Below are positions 7,720 to 15,467 of a stretch of 64,000 bases of DNA, piece by piece. The DNA is from Kingella sp. (in: b-proteobacteria) (GTDB taxonomy: Bacteria > Pseudomonadota > Gammaproteobacteria > Burkholderiales > Neisseriaceae), in contig NZ_JAUMZV010000005.1 in assembly GCF_030527935.1 (NCBI RefSeq), positions 14,661 through 78,660 on the forward strand, written 5' to 3'. Made by a program: the position numbers and the translations under genes. The notes beneath the pieces were generated by a model. The model searched no databases. It saw only the letters and a program-made list of their open reading frames with translations, and was not told the DNA's origin. Position 1 is the first letter of the stretch. Each line of letters begins with the position of its first letter.

Positions 7720-8183
7720 TTACTTAAAAAACTGCCCGCAGCACGCTTTAAACTTTTTCCCGCTGCCGCAAATGCACGGCGATTTCATGCTGGGGAGCGC
7801 GACTGTTGGGTCTATAAAATACCATGCGCCGTTAATCTGCACGAAAGCCGATTGTTCGTGATGCGCGTGCGTTGCGCCGTGTTGGGCAAGCTGGGCGGTG
7901 AACGAGACTACTTGCGCGTGGTGCTTGCCGATGCGCGGGGTGTGTTGATGCACGGTGAGCCCGAGAAATTGCGTTTCGTGCACCCATTGGGCGAGTTCGT
8001 TGCGGTTGAGCTGCGGCTGCTGGGCGGGTACGGTGGTGCGGATAATTAATCCACTTGCTGCAAGGCGTAGGCGGTGTAGCGTGAGCGCATCAGCTGTTCG
8101 GCGGTTTCAGGCTGCCTTTCGCCTGTGTGAAAGGGTTGGCAGCAATCGGCGTAAGGCTGGTTGGATTGGCAGGGGCAAAGCAT
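7720..8183 (-). pseudogene. ychJ: YchJ/UPF0225-family protein, frameshifted
   Basis: Read leftwards from ATG 8183 the protein begins MLCPCQSNQPYADCCQPFH, the zinc-binding SEC-C-like start of the YchJ (UPF0225) family, and continues LMRSRYTAYALQQVD before a TAA near 8048. In the next frame it resumes IIRTTVPAQQPQLNRNELAQW, then HHEQSAFVQINGAWYFID, and ends with a second SEC-C motif CICGSGKKFKACCG at 7720. Restoring one base at the GTGGATTA-ATTATC junction gives a full-length protein of about 154 residues, so the gene carries a single-base deletion (or an assembly error). The DUS inside it encodes ERQPET. Function of the family is unknown; SEC-C motifs bind zinc. Confidence 0.85.
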
Positions 8184-8229
8184 GGTGATCTCCCAAGAAA
8201 AAAGGATTTTGCGGTTTCAGACAGCCTGA

Positions 8230-8421
8230 AACCTTTGCAAAACCTAAACTGCAACAAGAAATAGTCAATTCTCCGTCATTCCCGCGTAGGTGGGAATCTT
8301 GGTTTAACTTAGTCAATGGTTTGTTTTTAAACGGGTTTTTAATATCAAATAAGATTCCCGCCTACGCGGGAATGACGGCATTTCTTATTTTTCAGGCTGC
8401 CTTAGGGGTTTTGCAAAGGTT
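8230..8421. repeat. Inverted-repeat element containing two dRS3 sites
   Basis: Flanking arms AACCTTTGCAAAACC (8230-8244) and GGTTTTGCAAAGGTT (8407-8421) are inverse copies. Inside are two 20-mers of the form ATTCCC-N8-GGGAAT (8278-8297 and 8354-8373), the dRS3 pattern known from Neisseria, where it marks NIME arrays and filamentous-phage insertion sites. A related single-copy block is at 10131. There is no gene in 8184-8596. Confidence 0.75.
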
Positions 8422-8528
8422 TCAAATTGCCAACCGCGTGCGTGGCAAAGCCAAACACCCTACGCGCTGTGTTAAATGGAATTGGGTTGCTTGCCCGCTA
8501 ACGTGCTATCAGTTTGGTTAAACAAAAT

Positions 8529-8568
8529 AGGCAGCCTGAAAACGAGAAATAGCGTTTTCAGGCTGCCT
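8529..8568. terminator. DUS-pair hairpin after aroG
   Basis: Perfect 16-bp stem AGGCAGCCTGAAAACG / CGTTTTCAGGCTGCCT with an 8-base loop, flanked by T's on the right. Inverted DUS pairs are known to double as terminators in Neisseria; this one lies 29 bases past the aroG stop. Confidence 0.7.
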
Positions 8569-8596
8569 TTGGCTGTTTTGGCTTTAATCGCTACAT

Positions 8597-9640
8597 CTAC
8601 ACGCGCGAACGGTTGGCGGTTGCCAGCAAGTCCAACAGTTTTTCGGTGTCGTCCCAGCCGATGCAGGCATCGGTGATGCTTTGTCCGTAAACGATGGGGT
8701 CGTTTTGTCGCCCTTCAACCAGATGGCTTTCCACCATCACGCCCATGATGTTTTGCTCGCCGTTTTGGATTTGCGTGGCGATGTCTTGGGCAACTTCCAT
8801 TTGGCGTTTGAAGTCTTTGCGGCTGTTGGCGTGGCTGCAATCCACCATTAGCTTGGGCGTTAAGCCTGCTTGGGTTAGCTGTTCTGCCGCGCTTTTAACG
8901 TGTTCGCTGCTGTAATTGGGCCCGCCGTTGCCGCCACGCAGGATAACATGGCAATCGGCGTTGCCTGTGGTGTGCACGATGGCGGAATGCCCTGTTTTGG
9001 TTACGGATAGGAAGTGGTGCGGGCGGGCGGCTGCGCCAAGGGCATCAATGGCGATTTTCAGGCTGCCATCGGTGCCGTTTTTGAAGCCCACGGGGCAGGA
9101 TAGGCCGCTGGCAAGCTCGCGGTGCACTTGGCTTTCGGTGGTGCGCGCGCCGATGGCGCCCCATGAAATCAAGTCGGCGTAGTATTGCGGGGTAATCATG
9201 TCCAAAAACTCGGCGGACGCGGGCATGCCGATGTTGCCCAGTTCTAACAGCAATTTACGCGCTTGGCGCAAGCCGAAGTTGATGTCGTGCGTGCCGTTTA
9301 GGTGCGGGTCGTTAATCAGTCCTTTCCAGCCCACGGTGGTGCGCGGTTTTTCAAAATAGGCGCGCATTACAATCAGCAATTCTTTGGCGTATTTTTGCCG
9401 CAGCGGCAGCAGGCGTTGCGCGTATTCCAGCGCGGCTTTGGGGTCGTGGATGGAGCAAGGTCCAATGATAACCAGCAGGCGGTTGTCGCCGCCGTGCAGC
9501 AGTTGGGCGATTTCTTGGCGCGTTTGCGCCACCAGCTCGGCGGCTTGTTCGCTGATGGGCAGTTCGTATAAATGCGCGATGGGCGGCAAAAGCTCGTCGA
9601 TTTGTTTCACGCGCAGGTCGTCTGTTTGGTGTAGTGGCAT
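8597..9640 (-). CDS. aroG: 3-deoxy-7-phosphoheptulonate (DAHP) synthase, AroG type
   Basis: A class I DAHP synthase of about 347 residues, condensing phosphoenolpyruvate and erythrose-4-phosphate in the first step of aromatic amino-acid synthesis. Visible blocks are IIGPCSIHDP (metal-ligand Cys), MRAYFEKPRTTVGWKG, WGAIGARTTESQ, GFKNGTDG, DCSHANSRKD (metal-ligand His) and ITDACIGWDDT. The frame is open to a TTG at 9700, but that hexamer TTGTCA looks like a -35 box with TATCCT 17 bases on. Starting at ATG 9640 gives MPLHQTDDLRVKQIDELLP, which aligns with the usual N-terminus. It probably resembles the feedback-inhibited E. coli isozymes; which amino acid inhibits it cannot be told by eye. Confidence 0.95.
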   Translation of the reverse strand: MPLHQTDDLRVKQIDELLPPIAHLYELPISEQAAELVAQTRQEIAQLLHGGDNRLLVIIGPCSIHDPKAALEYAQRLLPLRQKYAKELLIVMRAYFEKPRTTVGWKGLINDPHLNGTHDINFGLRQARKLLLELGNIGMPASAEFLDMITPQYYADLISWGAIGARTTESQVHRELASGLSCPVGFKNGTDGSLKIAIDALGAAARPHHFLSVTKTGHSAIVHTTGNADCHVILRGGNGGPNYSSEHVKSAAEQLTQAGLTPKLMVDCSHANSRKDFKRQMEVAQDIATQIQNGEQNIMGVMVESHLVEGRQNDPIVYGQSITDACIGWDDTEKLLDLLATANRSRV

Positions 9641-9671
9641 GATGTTCTGGGTTGGGATTTGTAAAGCGCGT

Positions 9672-9700
9672 AGGATAGCTTTGTTTACATTTTTTGACAA
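9672..9700 (-). promoter_or_regulatory. Possible aroG promoter
   Basis: On the minus strand TTGTCA (9700-9695) and TATCCT (9677-9672) are 17 bases apart, giving a predicted start near 9665, about 25 bases before ATG 9640. This argues against the upstream TTG as the start codon. Confidence 0.45.
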
Positions 9701-9815
9701 GAAAAGGGTATAGAACGTTTAGAACTTAATTTTATTCCTTTCCGTTTTTTGCCGATGGTTTTGGTTAAAATTGCTTATATTTTATTATTTTTGGTATTTT
9801 GTTGCTTGAAATGGC

Positions 9816-9857
9816 TTTCAGACTGCCTATTTGCCAACGCAATAGGCAGCCTGAAAA
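9816..9857. repeat. Inverted DUS pair with one variant copy
   Basis: TTTCAGACTGCCTA (variant AGGCAGTCTGAAA) faces TAGGCAGCCTGAAAA. Confidence 0.8.
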
Positions 9858-9916
9858 TTATTGCGTTGCCAAGCGATTAAACTGCTTCAAAAGCCCAAGC
9901 CATCCCGTCCATATTA

Positions 9917-9993
9917 AGAACCTGTATTCACTATTTCCATAGGCATCTTTTATGACATAAAAGATGCCTATGGAAATAGTGAATACAGGTTCT
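9917..9993. mobile_element. MITE family A, short (77-bp) internally deleted copy
   Basis: An almost perfect palindrome beginning AGAACCTGTATTCACTATTT and ending in the inverse. It contains only the two ends (CATAGGCATCTTTTATG and inverse) of the ~162-bp elements at 15468, 18342, 36936 and 53360. The core is missing, as expected of an internal deletion. Confidence 0.8.
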
Positions 9994-10380
9994 TAATGCA
10001 AGGGCACGGCTTGCAAGCAAGCCGTAGGGGCGCGGGTGGCGGTTTCAGGCTGCCGAAGATTGCGCCCGCGTTTGGGCAGGCTGAAATGTTGGTGAAGTCT
10101 AAAACACAACAAAAAATAGTAACTTCCGTCATTCCCGCCTGCGCGGGAATGGCGGCATTTCTTACTTTCAGGCTGCTGTTAGGATTTTGCAAAGGTTTCA
10201 GATTGTGGCGATTGCGTGTTTGTCGGGCATCAATGCCCGACCTACGGGGATGGCAAAACGCGGGCGCGGATGTTGGGCAGCCTGAAACGTTTACGCGCGT
10301 TCCCTACGGCTTGCTTGCAAGCCGTGCACTGGCTGGAATAATGGCTGCCTGAAATTTTTGCAATATGACGGCGTGGGTAA
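9994..10380. repeat. Repeat-packed intergenic DNA
   Basis: No gene is visible. It contains a palindrome module ACGGCTTGCAAGCAAGCCGT (10006-10025) with DUS and TTGCGCCCGCG flank, a dRS3 20-mer (10131-10150), the palindrome GTCGGGCATCAATGCCCGAC (10222-10241), and an inverse copy of the palindrome module (about 10257-10330). Each recurs elsewhere in the window. Confidence 0.7.
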
Positions 10381-10422
10381 TTTTCAGGCTGCCTACTCGC
10401 AGCGAATAAGGCAGCCTGAAAA
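10381..10422. terminator. DUS-pair hairpin after the ABC ATPase gene
   Basis: TTTTCAGGCTGCCTA faces AAGGCAGCCTGAAAA, 23 bases beyond the stop of the leftward gene at 10445. Confidence 0.6.
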
Positions 10423-10444
10423 CGGGGTAAACGGCGCAAGCGCG

Positions 10445-11371
10445 TCAATTAAACCGCACGACGCAGCTTTCGTCCACGGCGACGCGGCAATCGTCTGCGC
10501 TCACGGGGTGGTCGTGGAAAAAGGTGATGGTGCCCCATTGCGGGTGGGTGGCTTCTATGCGGTAGCCGATGGGCAGCCTGAAACTGTGTTGCAGCGTGCA
10601 GGATGTGCCGCCGCTGGGCGCGAGTCGGATGGCTTCGGGCGGGATGTAGTGCGCGGGGGAGACGTTTAGACAGCCGAGTAGCCGCGCGGCTTGGGCGTTG
10701 GCGGGGCGGCGCAGGATGGCTTCGGGGCTGTCGTGTTGCAGCAGTTCGCCGCCTGCGAGCAGGGCGATGTTGTCTGCCATAAAGCAGGCTTCGGCGGGGT
10801 CGTGCGTTACCAGCACGGCGGGGATTTGGCGGCGGCGCACCAGCTCGCGCGTTTGGCTTTGCAACTGGCTGCGCAGCGTGGTGTCTAGGCTGGAAAAGGG
10901 TTCGTCCAGCAGCAGCACTTTGGGTGTGCCTGCTAGGGCGCGGGCCAGGGCGACGCGCTGTTTTTCGCCGCCTGATAACGCGCTGATGTGGCGTTCTGCC
11001 ATGTTGCCCATGCCGACTTCGTTGAGCAGCTCTTGCGCTTGCTCGCGGGCGGCGGCTTTGTTTACCCCGCGCATTCGCAGCCCAAAGGCGGCGTTTTGCC
11101 ATACGTTGAGATGCGGCAGCAGGGCGAAATCTTGGAACATCATGGCAACGTGGCGGTGTTCGGGTGGGATGGTGTTTTGCGCTGCGCCGTTGATATAGAC
11201 TTCGCCGCTGTCGGGCGGCACCAGCCCTGCGATGATGTTGAGCAGGGTGGATTTGCCGCTGCCGCTTGCGCCGAGTATGGCGGTGATGCTGCCTGCGCTG
11301 ACGCTGAAACTGATGTTGCGGGCGGTGGTTTTTTGTTGGAAGGATTTGTTGATTTGGGTTAGGGTGAGCAT
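10445..11371 (-). CDS. ABC transporter ATP-binding protein (iron/thiamine/spermidine type)
   Basis: A 308-residue ATPase. Walker A GASGSGKST (about 35-43), Q-loop MMFQDFALLPH, signature LSGGEKQRVALARAL, Walker B VLLLDEPFSSLD and the H-loop VTHDPAEA are all present. The family includes FbpC, ThiQ and PotA; about 80 residues after the core (IPPEAIRLAPSGG and following) resemble a small regulatory TOBE-like region. No permease or binding protein adjoins it. A two-domain permease of matching type is at 22951-24483 and could be its partner. Substrate is likely iron, thiamine or a polyamine, but this is inference. It faces left. Confidence 0.85.
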   Translation of the reverse strand: MLTLTQINKSFQQKTTARNISFSVSAGSITAILGASGSGKSTLLNIIAGLVPPDSGEVYINGAAQNTIPPEHRHVAMMFQDFALLPHLNVWQNAAFGLRMRGVNKAAAREQAQELLNEVGMGNMAERHISALSGGEKQRVALARALAGTPKVLLLDEPFSSLDTTLRSQLQSQTRELVRRRQIPAVLVTHDPAEACFMADNIALLAGGELLQHDSPEAILRRPANAQAARLLGCLNVSPAHYIPPEAIRLAPSGGTSCTLQHSFRLPIGYRIEATHPQWGTITFFHDHPVSADDCRVAVDESCVVRFN

Positions 11372-11405
11372 TTTCAGGCTGTTTTGGGTGGATGTTAAAA
11401 GGGCG

Positions 11406-11447
11406 TTTCAGGCTGCCTATGTTGCGCATAATAAGGCAGCCTGAAAA
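11406..11447. terminator. DUS-pair hairpin
   Basis: GTTTCAGGCTGCCTAT faces ATAAGGCAGCCTGAAAA, 14 bases past the stop of the leftward gene at 11462. Confidence 0.6.
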
Positions 11448-11461
11448 GCGTGGCAGCTACA

Positions 11462-11899
11462 CTAAAACAACTGCTGCCGTATGCGGTTGATATGGAAACC
11501 GTGACCGCTGCGGTTTTTGCATAACACGCCGTCTTGGCGGCTGGTGCATTGCCAGCCTTTGCCGTAAACGGTTTTGCCATACGCCAGCTTGGGGCTATTT
11601 TCTATAGAATCAGTATCGCCGCGACAATCCACGACGGTGCGCCCTGTGGGTTCAAGCGAGAAGCTGCCACCCCAGTCCAATGGGCATTCTTCTTCGCTGG
11701 GGTGTTTTTGCGGTGGCTGGATGTTTTCTCGGTAGTCACTGATTTCGCAGGTAACACCCCACCAGCCGTCGTTGCCGTATTCAAGGCGCGAATCGCCTAG
11801 GCAAAAAATATTGTCGCTGGGGCTGGTGAAATAAATGCTTTTGTTGGCAGAGGCAACGGCAGGCAGGGCGAGCAGTGCGGTAAGCAAGAGTAAACGCAT
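11462..11899 (-). CDS. Secreted cysteine-containing protein, DUF6636-like
   Basis: 145 residues with a signal peptide (MRLLLLTALLALPAVASA, cleavage near 18/19). The mature part has FTSPSDNIFC near its start, VTCEI, CPLDWGGSF, DCRGDT, WQCTSRQDGVLCKNRSGHGF and at least six cysteines. The pattern SPSxNIxC ... C..DWG ... CxGDT ... GVxCxNxxGHGF recalls small secreted DUF6636 proteins; this is recognition by eye. It is probably periplasmic with disulfides. It stands alone facing left, with AAAGGATAAAACC before the ATG. Function unknown. Confidence 0.75.
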   Translation of the reverse strand: MRLLLLTALLALPAVASANKSIYFTSPSDNIFCLGDSRLEYGNDGWWGVTCEISDYRENIQPPQKHPSEEECPLDWGGSFSLEPTGRTVVDCRGDTDSIENSPKLAYGKTVYGKGWQCTSRQDGVLCKNRSGHGFHINRIRQQLF

Positions 11900-11951
11900 G
11901 GTTTTATCCTTTGGGGTTGGGTTGAATGGTTTTTAGCTACGCTGAACTTTG

Positions 11952-11992
11952 TTTCAGACTGCCTATTGATGCACAGATAGGCAGTCTGAAAA
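11952..11992. terminator. DUS-pair hairpin with variant sequence
   Basis: TTTCAGACTGCCTAT faces ATAGGCAGTCTGAAA. Both arms carry the same C-to-T variant so the stem is still perfect, which suggests selection for pairing. It lies 5 bases past the tas stop. Confidence 0.65.
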
Positions 11993-11996
11993 CAAA

Positions 11997-13055
11997 CTAC
12001 GGGCAAGGATTGCTGATTTCGGCGTGCACCGCGTCAATCGCGTCCAACACGTCGGGCGACAGGGTTACGGCTGCGCTGGCGATGTTTTCGGCAAGCTGTT
12101 CCAGCGTGGTCGCGCCGATGATGTTGCTGGCAACAAACGGGCGGTCGTTCACAAACGCCAGCGACAGCGTGGTCAGGCTCAACCCCGCTTCATCGGCGAT
12201 GTGCGCGTAGCGTTCCACCGCCGCGAAGCCTTGCGGTTTGCTGTACCGCTTAAAGCGTTCAAACAACGCCAAGCGGCTGCCTGCGGGCATCGCGCCGTGG
12301 CGGTATTTGCCTGTTAGCACGCCAAACGCCAGTGGCGAATACGCCAACAGCGGCAGGTTTTCGCGCAGCGAGACTTCGCTTAACCCGACTTCGTAGCTGC
12401 GGTTGAGCAGGCTGTATGGGTTTTGGATGGTGGCGACGCGGGCGGTTTCAGGCTGCCTTTCGTGCGCGGCAAGGTAGCGCATCGCGCCCCACGGCGTTTC
12501 GTTGGATAAACCATAAGCGCGGATTTTGCCTTGTTTCACCAGCTCACTGAGCGCGTCGATGATTTCTTCAAACGGCGTAAACGTTTCGCTTTCGGGCAGT
12601 TTATCAATGCCCAATTTGCCGAAATAATTGGCTTGGCGTTCGGGCCAATGCAGTTGGTACAAATCCAAATAATCGGTGTTGAGCCGCTTTAAGCTCGCTT
12701 CGCAGGCTGCAAAGATTTGCGCGCGGGAAAAATCGTTGCCGTTGCGGATATAGGGTTCCAGCCCGTTGGCGTTGTTGCCCGTTGGGCCGGCGATTTTGCT
12801 GGCGAGCGCAAAATCATCGCGCTTGCTCCGCGCCGCTATCCACGCGCCGATGATTTGCTCGGTGCGGGTGTAGGTTTCTTTGCACGGCGGCACGGGATAC
12901 ATTTCGGCGGTGTCAATAAAGTTCACGCCGTGGGCAAGAGCGTAATCCAACTGGGCATGGGCTTGGGCAGCGGTGTTTTGCTCGCCCCAAGTCATCGTGC
13001 CAAGGCAGATTTTGCTCACTTGGATGCCGCTTGCGCCTAAGGGTTTTTGTTGCAT
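11997..13055 (-). CDS. tas: Aldo/keto reductase, Tas family
   Basis: 352 residues from ATG 13055, preceded by AGAAAGGACACC. Upstream ORF sequence is DUS repeat and non-coding. The N-terminus IQVSKICLGTMTWGEQNT, the FIDTAEMYPVPPCKETYTRTE block (catalytic Tyr within it), DLYQLHWPERQANYFGKLG, RAYGLSNETPWGAMRYL and TIQNPYSLLNRSYEVGLSEV match the E. coli Tas subgroup of NADPH-dependent reductases. The physiological substrate is not known. One DUS inside encodes ERQPETAR. Monocistronic. Confidence 0.93.
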   Translation of the reverse strand: MQQKPLGASGIQVSKICLGTMTWGEQNTAAQAHAQLDYALAHGVNFIDTAEMYPVPPCKETYTRTEQIIGAWIAARSKRDDFALASKIAGPTGNNANGLEPYIRNGNDFSRAQIFAACEASLKRLNTDYLDLYQLHWPERQANYFGKLGIDKLPESETFTPFEEIIDALSELVKQGKIRAYGLSNETPWGAMRYLAAHERQPETARVATIQNPYSLLNRSYEVGLSEVSLRENLPLLAYSPLAFGVLTGKYRHGAMPAGSRLALFERFKRYSKPQGFAAVERYAHIADEAGLSLTTLSLAFVNDRPFVASNIIGATTLEQLAENIASAAVTLSPDVLDAIDAVHAEISNPCP

Positions 13056-13092
13056 GGGGGTGTCCTTTCTTGTGTGGAGTGGGGAGAATAGG

Positions 13093-13136
13093 GTTTCAGG
13101 ATGCCTTAGGATGGTAACGATTAGGCAGCCTGAAAC
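13093..13136. repeat. Inverted DUS pair upstream of tas
   Basis: GTTTCAGGATGCCTTA (one mismatch) faces TTAGGCAGCCTGAAAC. Confidence 0.75.
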
Positions 13137-13149
13137 GTCTGTTGCTTCG

Positions 13150-13191
13150 TTTTCAGGCTGCCTTTGGGGGATAAACAAGGCAGCCTGAAAA
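13150..13191. terminator. DUS-pair hairpin after cdsA
   Basis: TTTTCAGGCTGCCTT pairs perfectly with AAGGCAGCCTGAAAA, 7 bases past the leftward cdsA stop. Confidence 0.65.
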
Positions 13192-13197
13192 TAGGTT

Positions 13198-13992
13198 TTA
13201 CAGCATCGCTTGCACCGCTGCATACACGCTCAATACAGCAATCATGCTGTCCACGCGGTCAAACACGCCGCCATGCCCAGGCAACAGATTGCTGCTGTCT
13301 TTGATGCCTGCCGCGCGTTTGAGCCAGCTTTCCAGCAAGTCGCCGCCAATGCTCACCAGCGTGAGCAGGATGGCAACCAGCATGGTGGTGAACCATGAAG
13401 CGTCAAAGCCCAGCCAGCCTGCGCTGCGGGCAAACGTCATATAAATGCACACGGCAAGCACGCCGCCTGCCGCGCCTTCCCAGCTTTTTTTGGGGCTTAA
13501 CACGGGGGCGAGCTGGTGTTTGCCAAAGGCGCGCCCAACAAAATAAGCCGCCGAATCCGCCAGCCATACCAGCACCATAATCGCCAGCAGTTGCCCCGCT
13601 TCTTGCGGGCTGGGGCGCAGGGCGGTGAGCGCAAACCAAAACGGCAGCATCAGCAGCCAGCCGATTGCCATGCCTCGCGCGTTGGCGTGGATTTTCCATT
13701 TTTGGTTGAGCCACGCGGGCATCGCCAGTAGCCAAAAGGCGAATACGATTGCCCATACAAATGGCGGCAACTGCCAGCCGCCCGCGTGGGCAGTCAGCAT
13801 AAAAAACGCCGTGCCCGCCAAATAAGGCGTTTGCTGCGCGGGGCTAAACCCTGCTAGGCGGCTGTATTCCCACAGCGCGAGCAGAGCAATCAGCGCGGCG
13901 AATATTGCCCACAGCGTGCTGCCTGCAAAAAACAGCATGGCGAGCATCAGCGGCAGGAGAACAAGGGCGGTGAGAATGCGTTGTTTGAGCAT
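13198..13992 (-). CDS. cdsA: Phosphatidate cytidylyltransferase
   Basis: A 264-residue membrane enzyme making CDP-diacylglycerol from phosphatidic acid and CTP. The first half is a series of hydrophobic segments. The C-terminal half carries SPKKSWEGAAGG and the family signature SWLKRAAGIKDSSNLLPG followed by HGGVFDRVD. Inner membrane. In Neisseria and many bacteria cdsA follows uppS; here uppS lies upstream in the same direction (14618-15370), but a RhuM fragment and repeats separate the two. Confidence 0.97.
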   Translation of the reverse strand: MLKQRILTALVLLPLMLAMLFFAGSTLWAIFAALIALLALWEYSRLAGFSPAQQTPYLAGTAFFMLTAHAGGWQLPPFVWAIVFAFWLLAMPAWLNQKWKIHANARGMAIGWLLMLPFWFALTALRPSPQEAGQLLAIMVLVWLADSAAYFVGRAFGKHQLAPVLSPKKSWEGAAGGVLAVCIYMTFARSAGWLGFDASWFTTMLVAILLTLVSIGGDLLESWLKRAAGIKDSSNLLPGHGGVFDRVDSMIAVLSVYAAVQAML

Positions 13993-14037
13993 GGTGGTGG
14001 CTTTCTTGTGGATAGTGGTTGTGGCAGCGCGAGATGG

Positions 14038-14087
14038 CTTTCAGGCTGCCATTGTAAACATTTATTGTGGTTTAGGCAGCCTGAAAA
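14038..14087. repeat. Inverted DUS pair
   Basis: TTTCAGGCTGCC faces TTTAGGCAGCCTGAAAA, in the gap upstream of cdsA. Confidence 0.75.
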
Positions 14088-14150
14088 CGAGCGAAGCGCG
14101 TTTCAGCGAAACTAAAACGGGTATCTAGTAAAGTTTTCAGGCTGCCTAAA

Positions 14151-14393
14151 TTATTGTTGGTGTATTGAATATTGCTTGCCATCTTGGGCAGTTATTAAGA
14201 AATCTTTAATAACTGAATTTGCGTCTAACTCTTTGTCTGCCAGTATGTTTTTGATGTGTGTGGCGATGTTGGGAATGCTGGTGGCAAAAAGTTCGGCAAG
14301 CTGGCTTTGGGTGGGCCATGCTTGTTGGTCGGATACGAGCAGCGAGACGTGGCTTTTGCCGTCTTCGGTGTTGTAGATGATGATGTTATCCAT
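14151..14393 (-). pseudogene. N-terminal fragment of a RhuM-family protein
   Basis: 80 residues, MDNIIIYNTEDGKSHVSLLV ... TQSQLAELFATSIPNIATHIKNILADKELD ... VIKDFLITAQDGKQY. This matches the DNA-binding start of RhuM proteins (Salmonella pathogenicity island 3 and many mobile islands), which are normally over 300 residues. The frame ends YSIHQQ right at a DUS, so only the first quarter remains. It lies between uppS and cdsA. Probably a relic of a mobile element; a functional short protein cannot be excluded. Confidence 0.8.
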
Positions 14394-14430
14394 GATTTTG
14401 GTTTTTCAGGCTGCCTAACGGCTATTTTTC

Positions 14431-14508
14431 AACGCGGGCGCAACGGCAAAGGCAGCCTGAAACGCTTGCCCCGCGCTCCTACGGCTTGCTTGCAAGCCGT
14501 GCACTGGC
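14431..14508. repeat. Palindrome/DUS composite module
   Basis: CAACGCGGGCGC, a DUS, CCCCGCGCTCCT and the palindrome ACGGCTTGCTTGCAAGCCGT (14481-14500) followed by GCACTGG. Related modules are at 10001, 10257, 18084 and 25069. Confidence 0.75.
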
Positions 14509-14617
14509 AAATAGTTGATTAAAATTGCAATGATACGGCGTTGCCAACGCCCTTATGTACCATTTCACGGCGGGCGTTGTCGCCTTGTCTCATTTTTATT
14601 TTAATCAACTATAAAAT

Positions 14618-15370
14618 CTATGGGCGTTGCTGCTCGCTGGGCAGTTGCTCGGAAGTGCGTCCGAAGCGGCGTTCGCGTTGGGTAAACGATGCGAAGGCTT
14701 TTTGCATTTCGGCTTGGTTGAAGTCGGGCCACAGCACGGGGGTGAAATAAAATTCGGCGTATGCCATTTGCCAGAGCATAAAGTTGCTGATGCGGGTTTC
14801 GCCGCCTGTGCGGATGAATAAATCGGGCTCGGGGGCTTCGGCGAGCATCAGGCGGCTGGCTAAATCGGCTTCGCTGATGTGGGTTTTGCCTTCGGCAATC
14901 AGGGCGTTGGCGGCTTGCAGGATGTCCCAGCGTCCGCCGTAGTCGGCGGCGATGGTGAGCGTTAGGCCTGTGTTGTGGGCGGTTAGGGCTTCGGCTTCAA
15001 CTATGCTTTGTTGGATTTCGGCGGAGAAGCGGCTGCGGTCGCCGATGACTTTAAGGCGCACGCCTTTTTCGTTCATTTGGATGACTTTTTTTTGCAGGGC
15101 GATGAGAAATAGCCCCATGAGAAACGAGACTTCATCGGCCGGTCTGCGCCAGTTTTCGGTGGAAAAGGCGAATACGGTGAGATAGCGCACGCCTGTGTCG
15201 TTGCAGATGTGGCAGATGTTTTCCAGCACGTCTAGCCCTTTTTTGTGTCCCATCACGCGCGGGAGCAGGCGTTTTTTTGCCCAGCGTCCGTTGCCGTCCA
15301 TGATGATGGCAACATGGCGGGGGACTTGGCTGTGCTCGGGGATGCTTTGGGTGCTGCTGATGTGGCTCAT
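14618..15370 (-). CDS. uppS: Undecaprenyl diphosphate synthase
   Basis: 250 residues, cis-prenyltransferase. Catalytic Asp is in IIMDGNGRWAKKR (about 23-35); FAFSTENWRRP and the C-terminal LFIRTGGETRISNFMLWQ with AYAEFYF are the other family blocks. It elongates farnesyl diphosphate with isopentenyl diphosphate to the C55 lipid carrier used for peptidoglycan and O-antigen. It acts in the cytosol at the membrane. The start MSHISSTQ is preceded by AACAAGGCAACCCC. Transcribed leftwards towards cdsA. Confidence 0.97.
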   Translation of the reverse strand: MSHISSTQSIPEHSQVPRHVAIIMDGNGRWAKKRLLPRVMGHKKGLDVLENICHICNDTGVRYLTVFAFSTENWRRPADEVSFLMGLFLIALQKKVIQMNEKGVRLKVIGDRSRFSAEIQQSIVEAEALTAHNTGLTLTIAADYGGRWDILQAANALIAEGKTHISEADLASRLMLAEAPEPDLFIRTGGETRISNFMLWQMAYAEFYFTPVLWPDFNQAEMQKAFASFTQRERRFGRTSEQLPSEQQRP

Positions 15371-15467
15371 GGGGTTGCCTTGTTGGGGAGATGGGAATGG
15401 GGGGATTATAGGGGATGATTGTAAAGATTGTATGAAGATTGTGTGAAGGATTTGTGGGGGGCGTATA

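Noticed and set aside
7702..8049. 115-codon plus-strand ORF
   Set aside because: Antisense of the YchJ-family gene, which has two clear SEC-C motifs on the other strand.
9641..9700. TTG start for aroG
   Set aside because: The TTGTCA is better explained as a -35 box; the ATG at 9640 gives the expected N-terminus.
10449..11429. 326-codon second ORF on the same strand as the ABC ATPase
   Set aside because: Out-of-frame, Arg/His-rich; the other frame has all ABC motifs.
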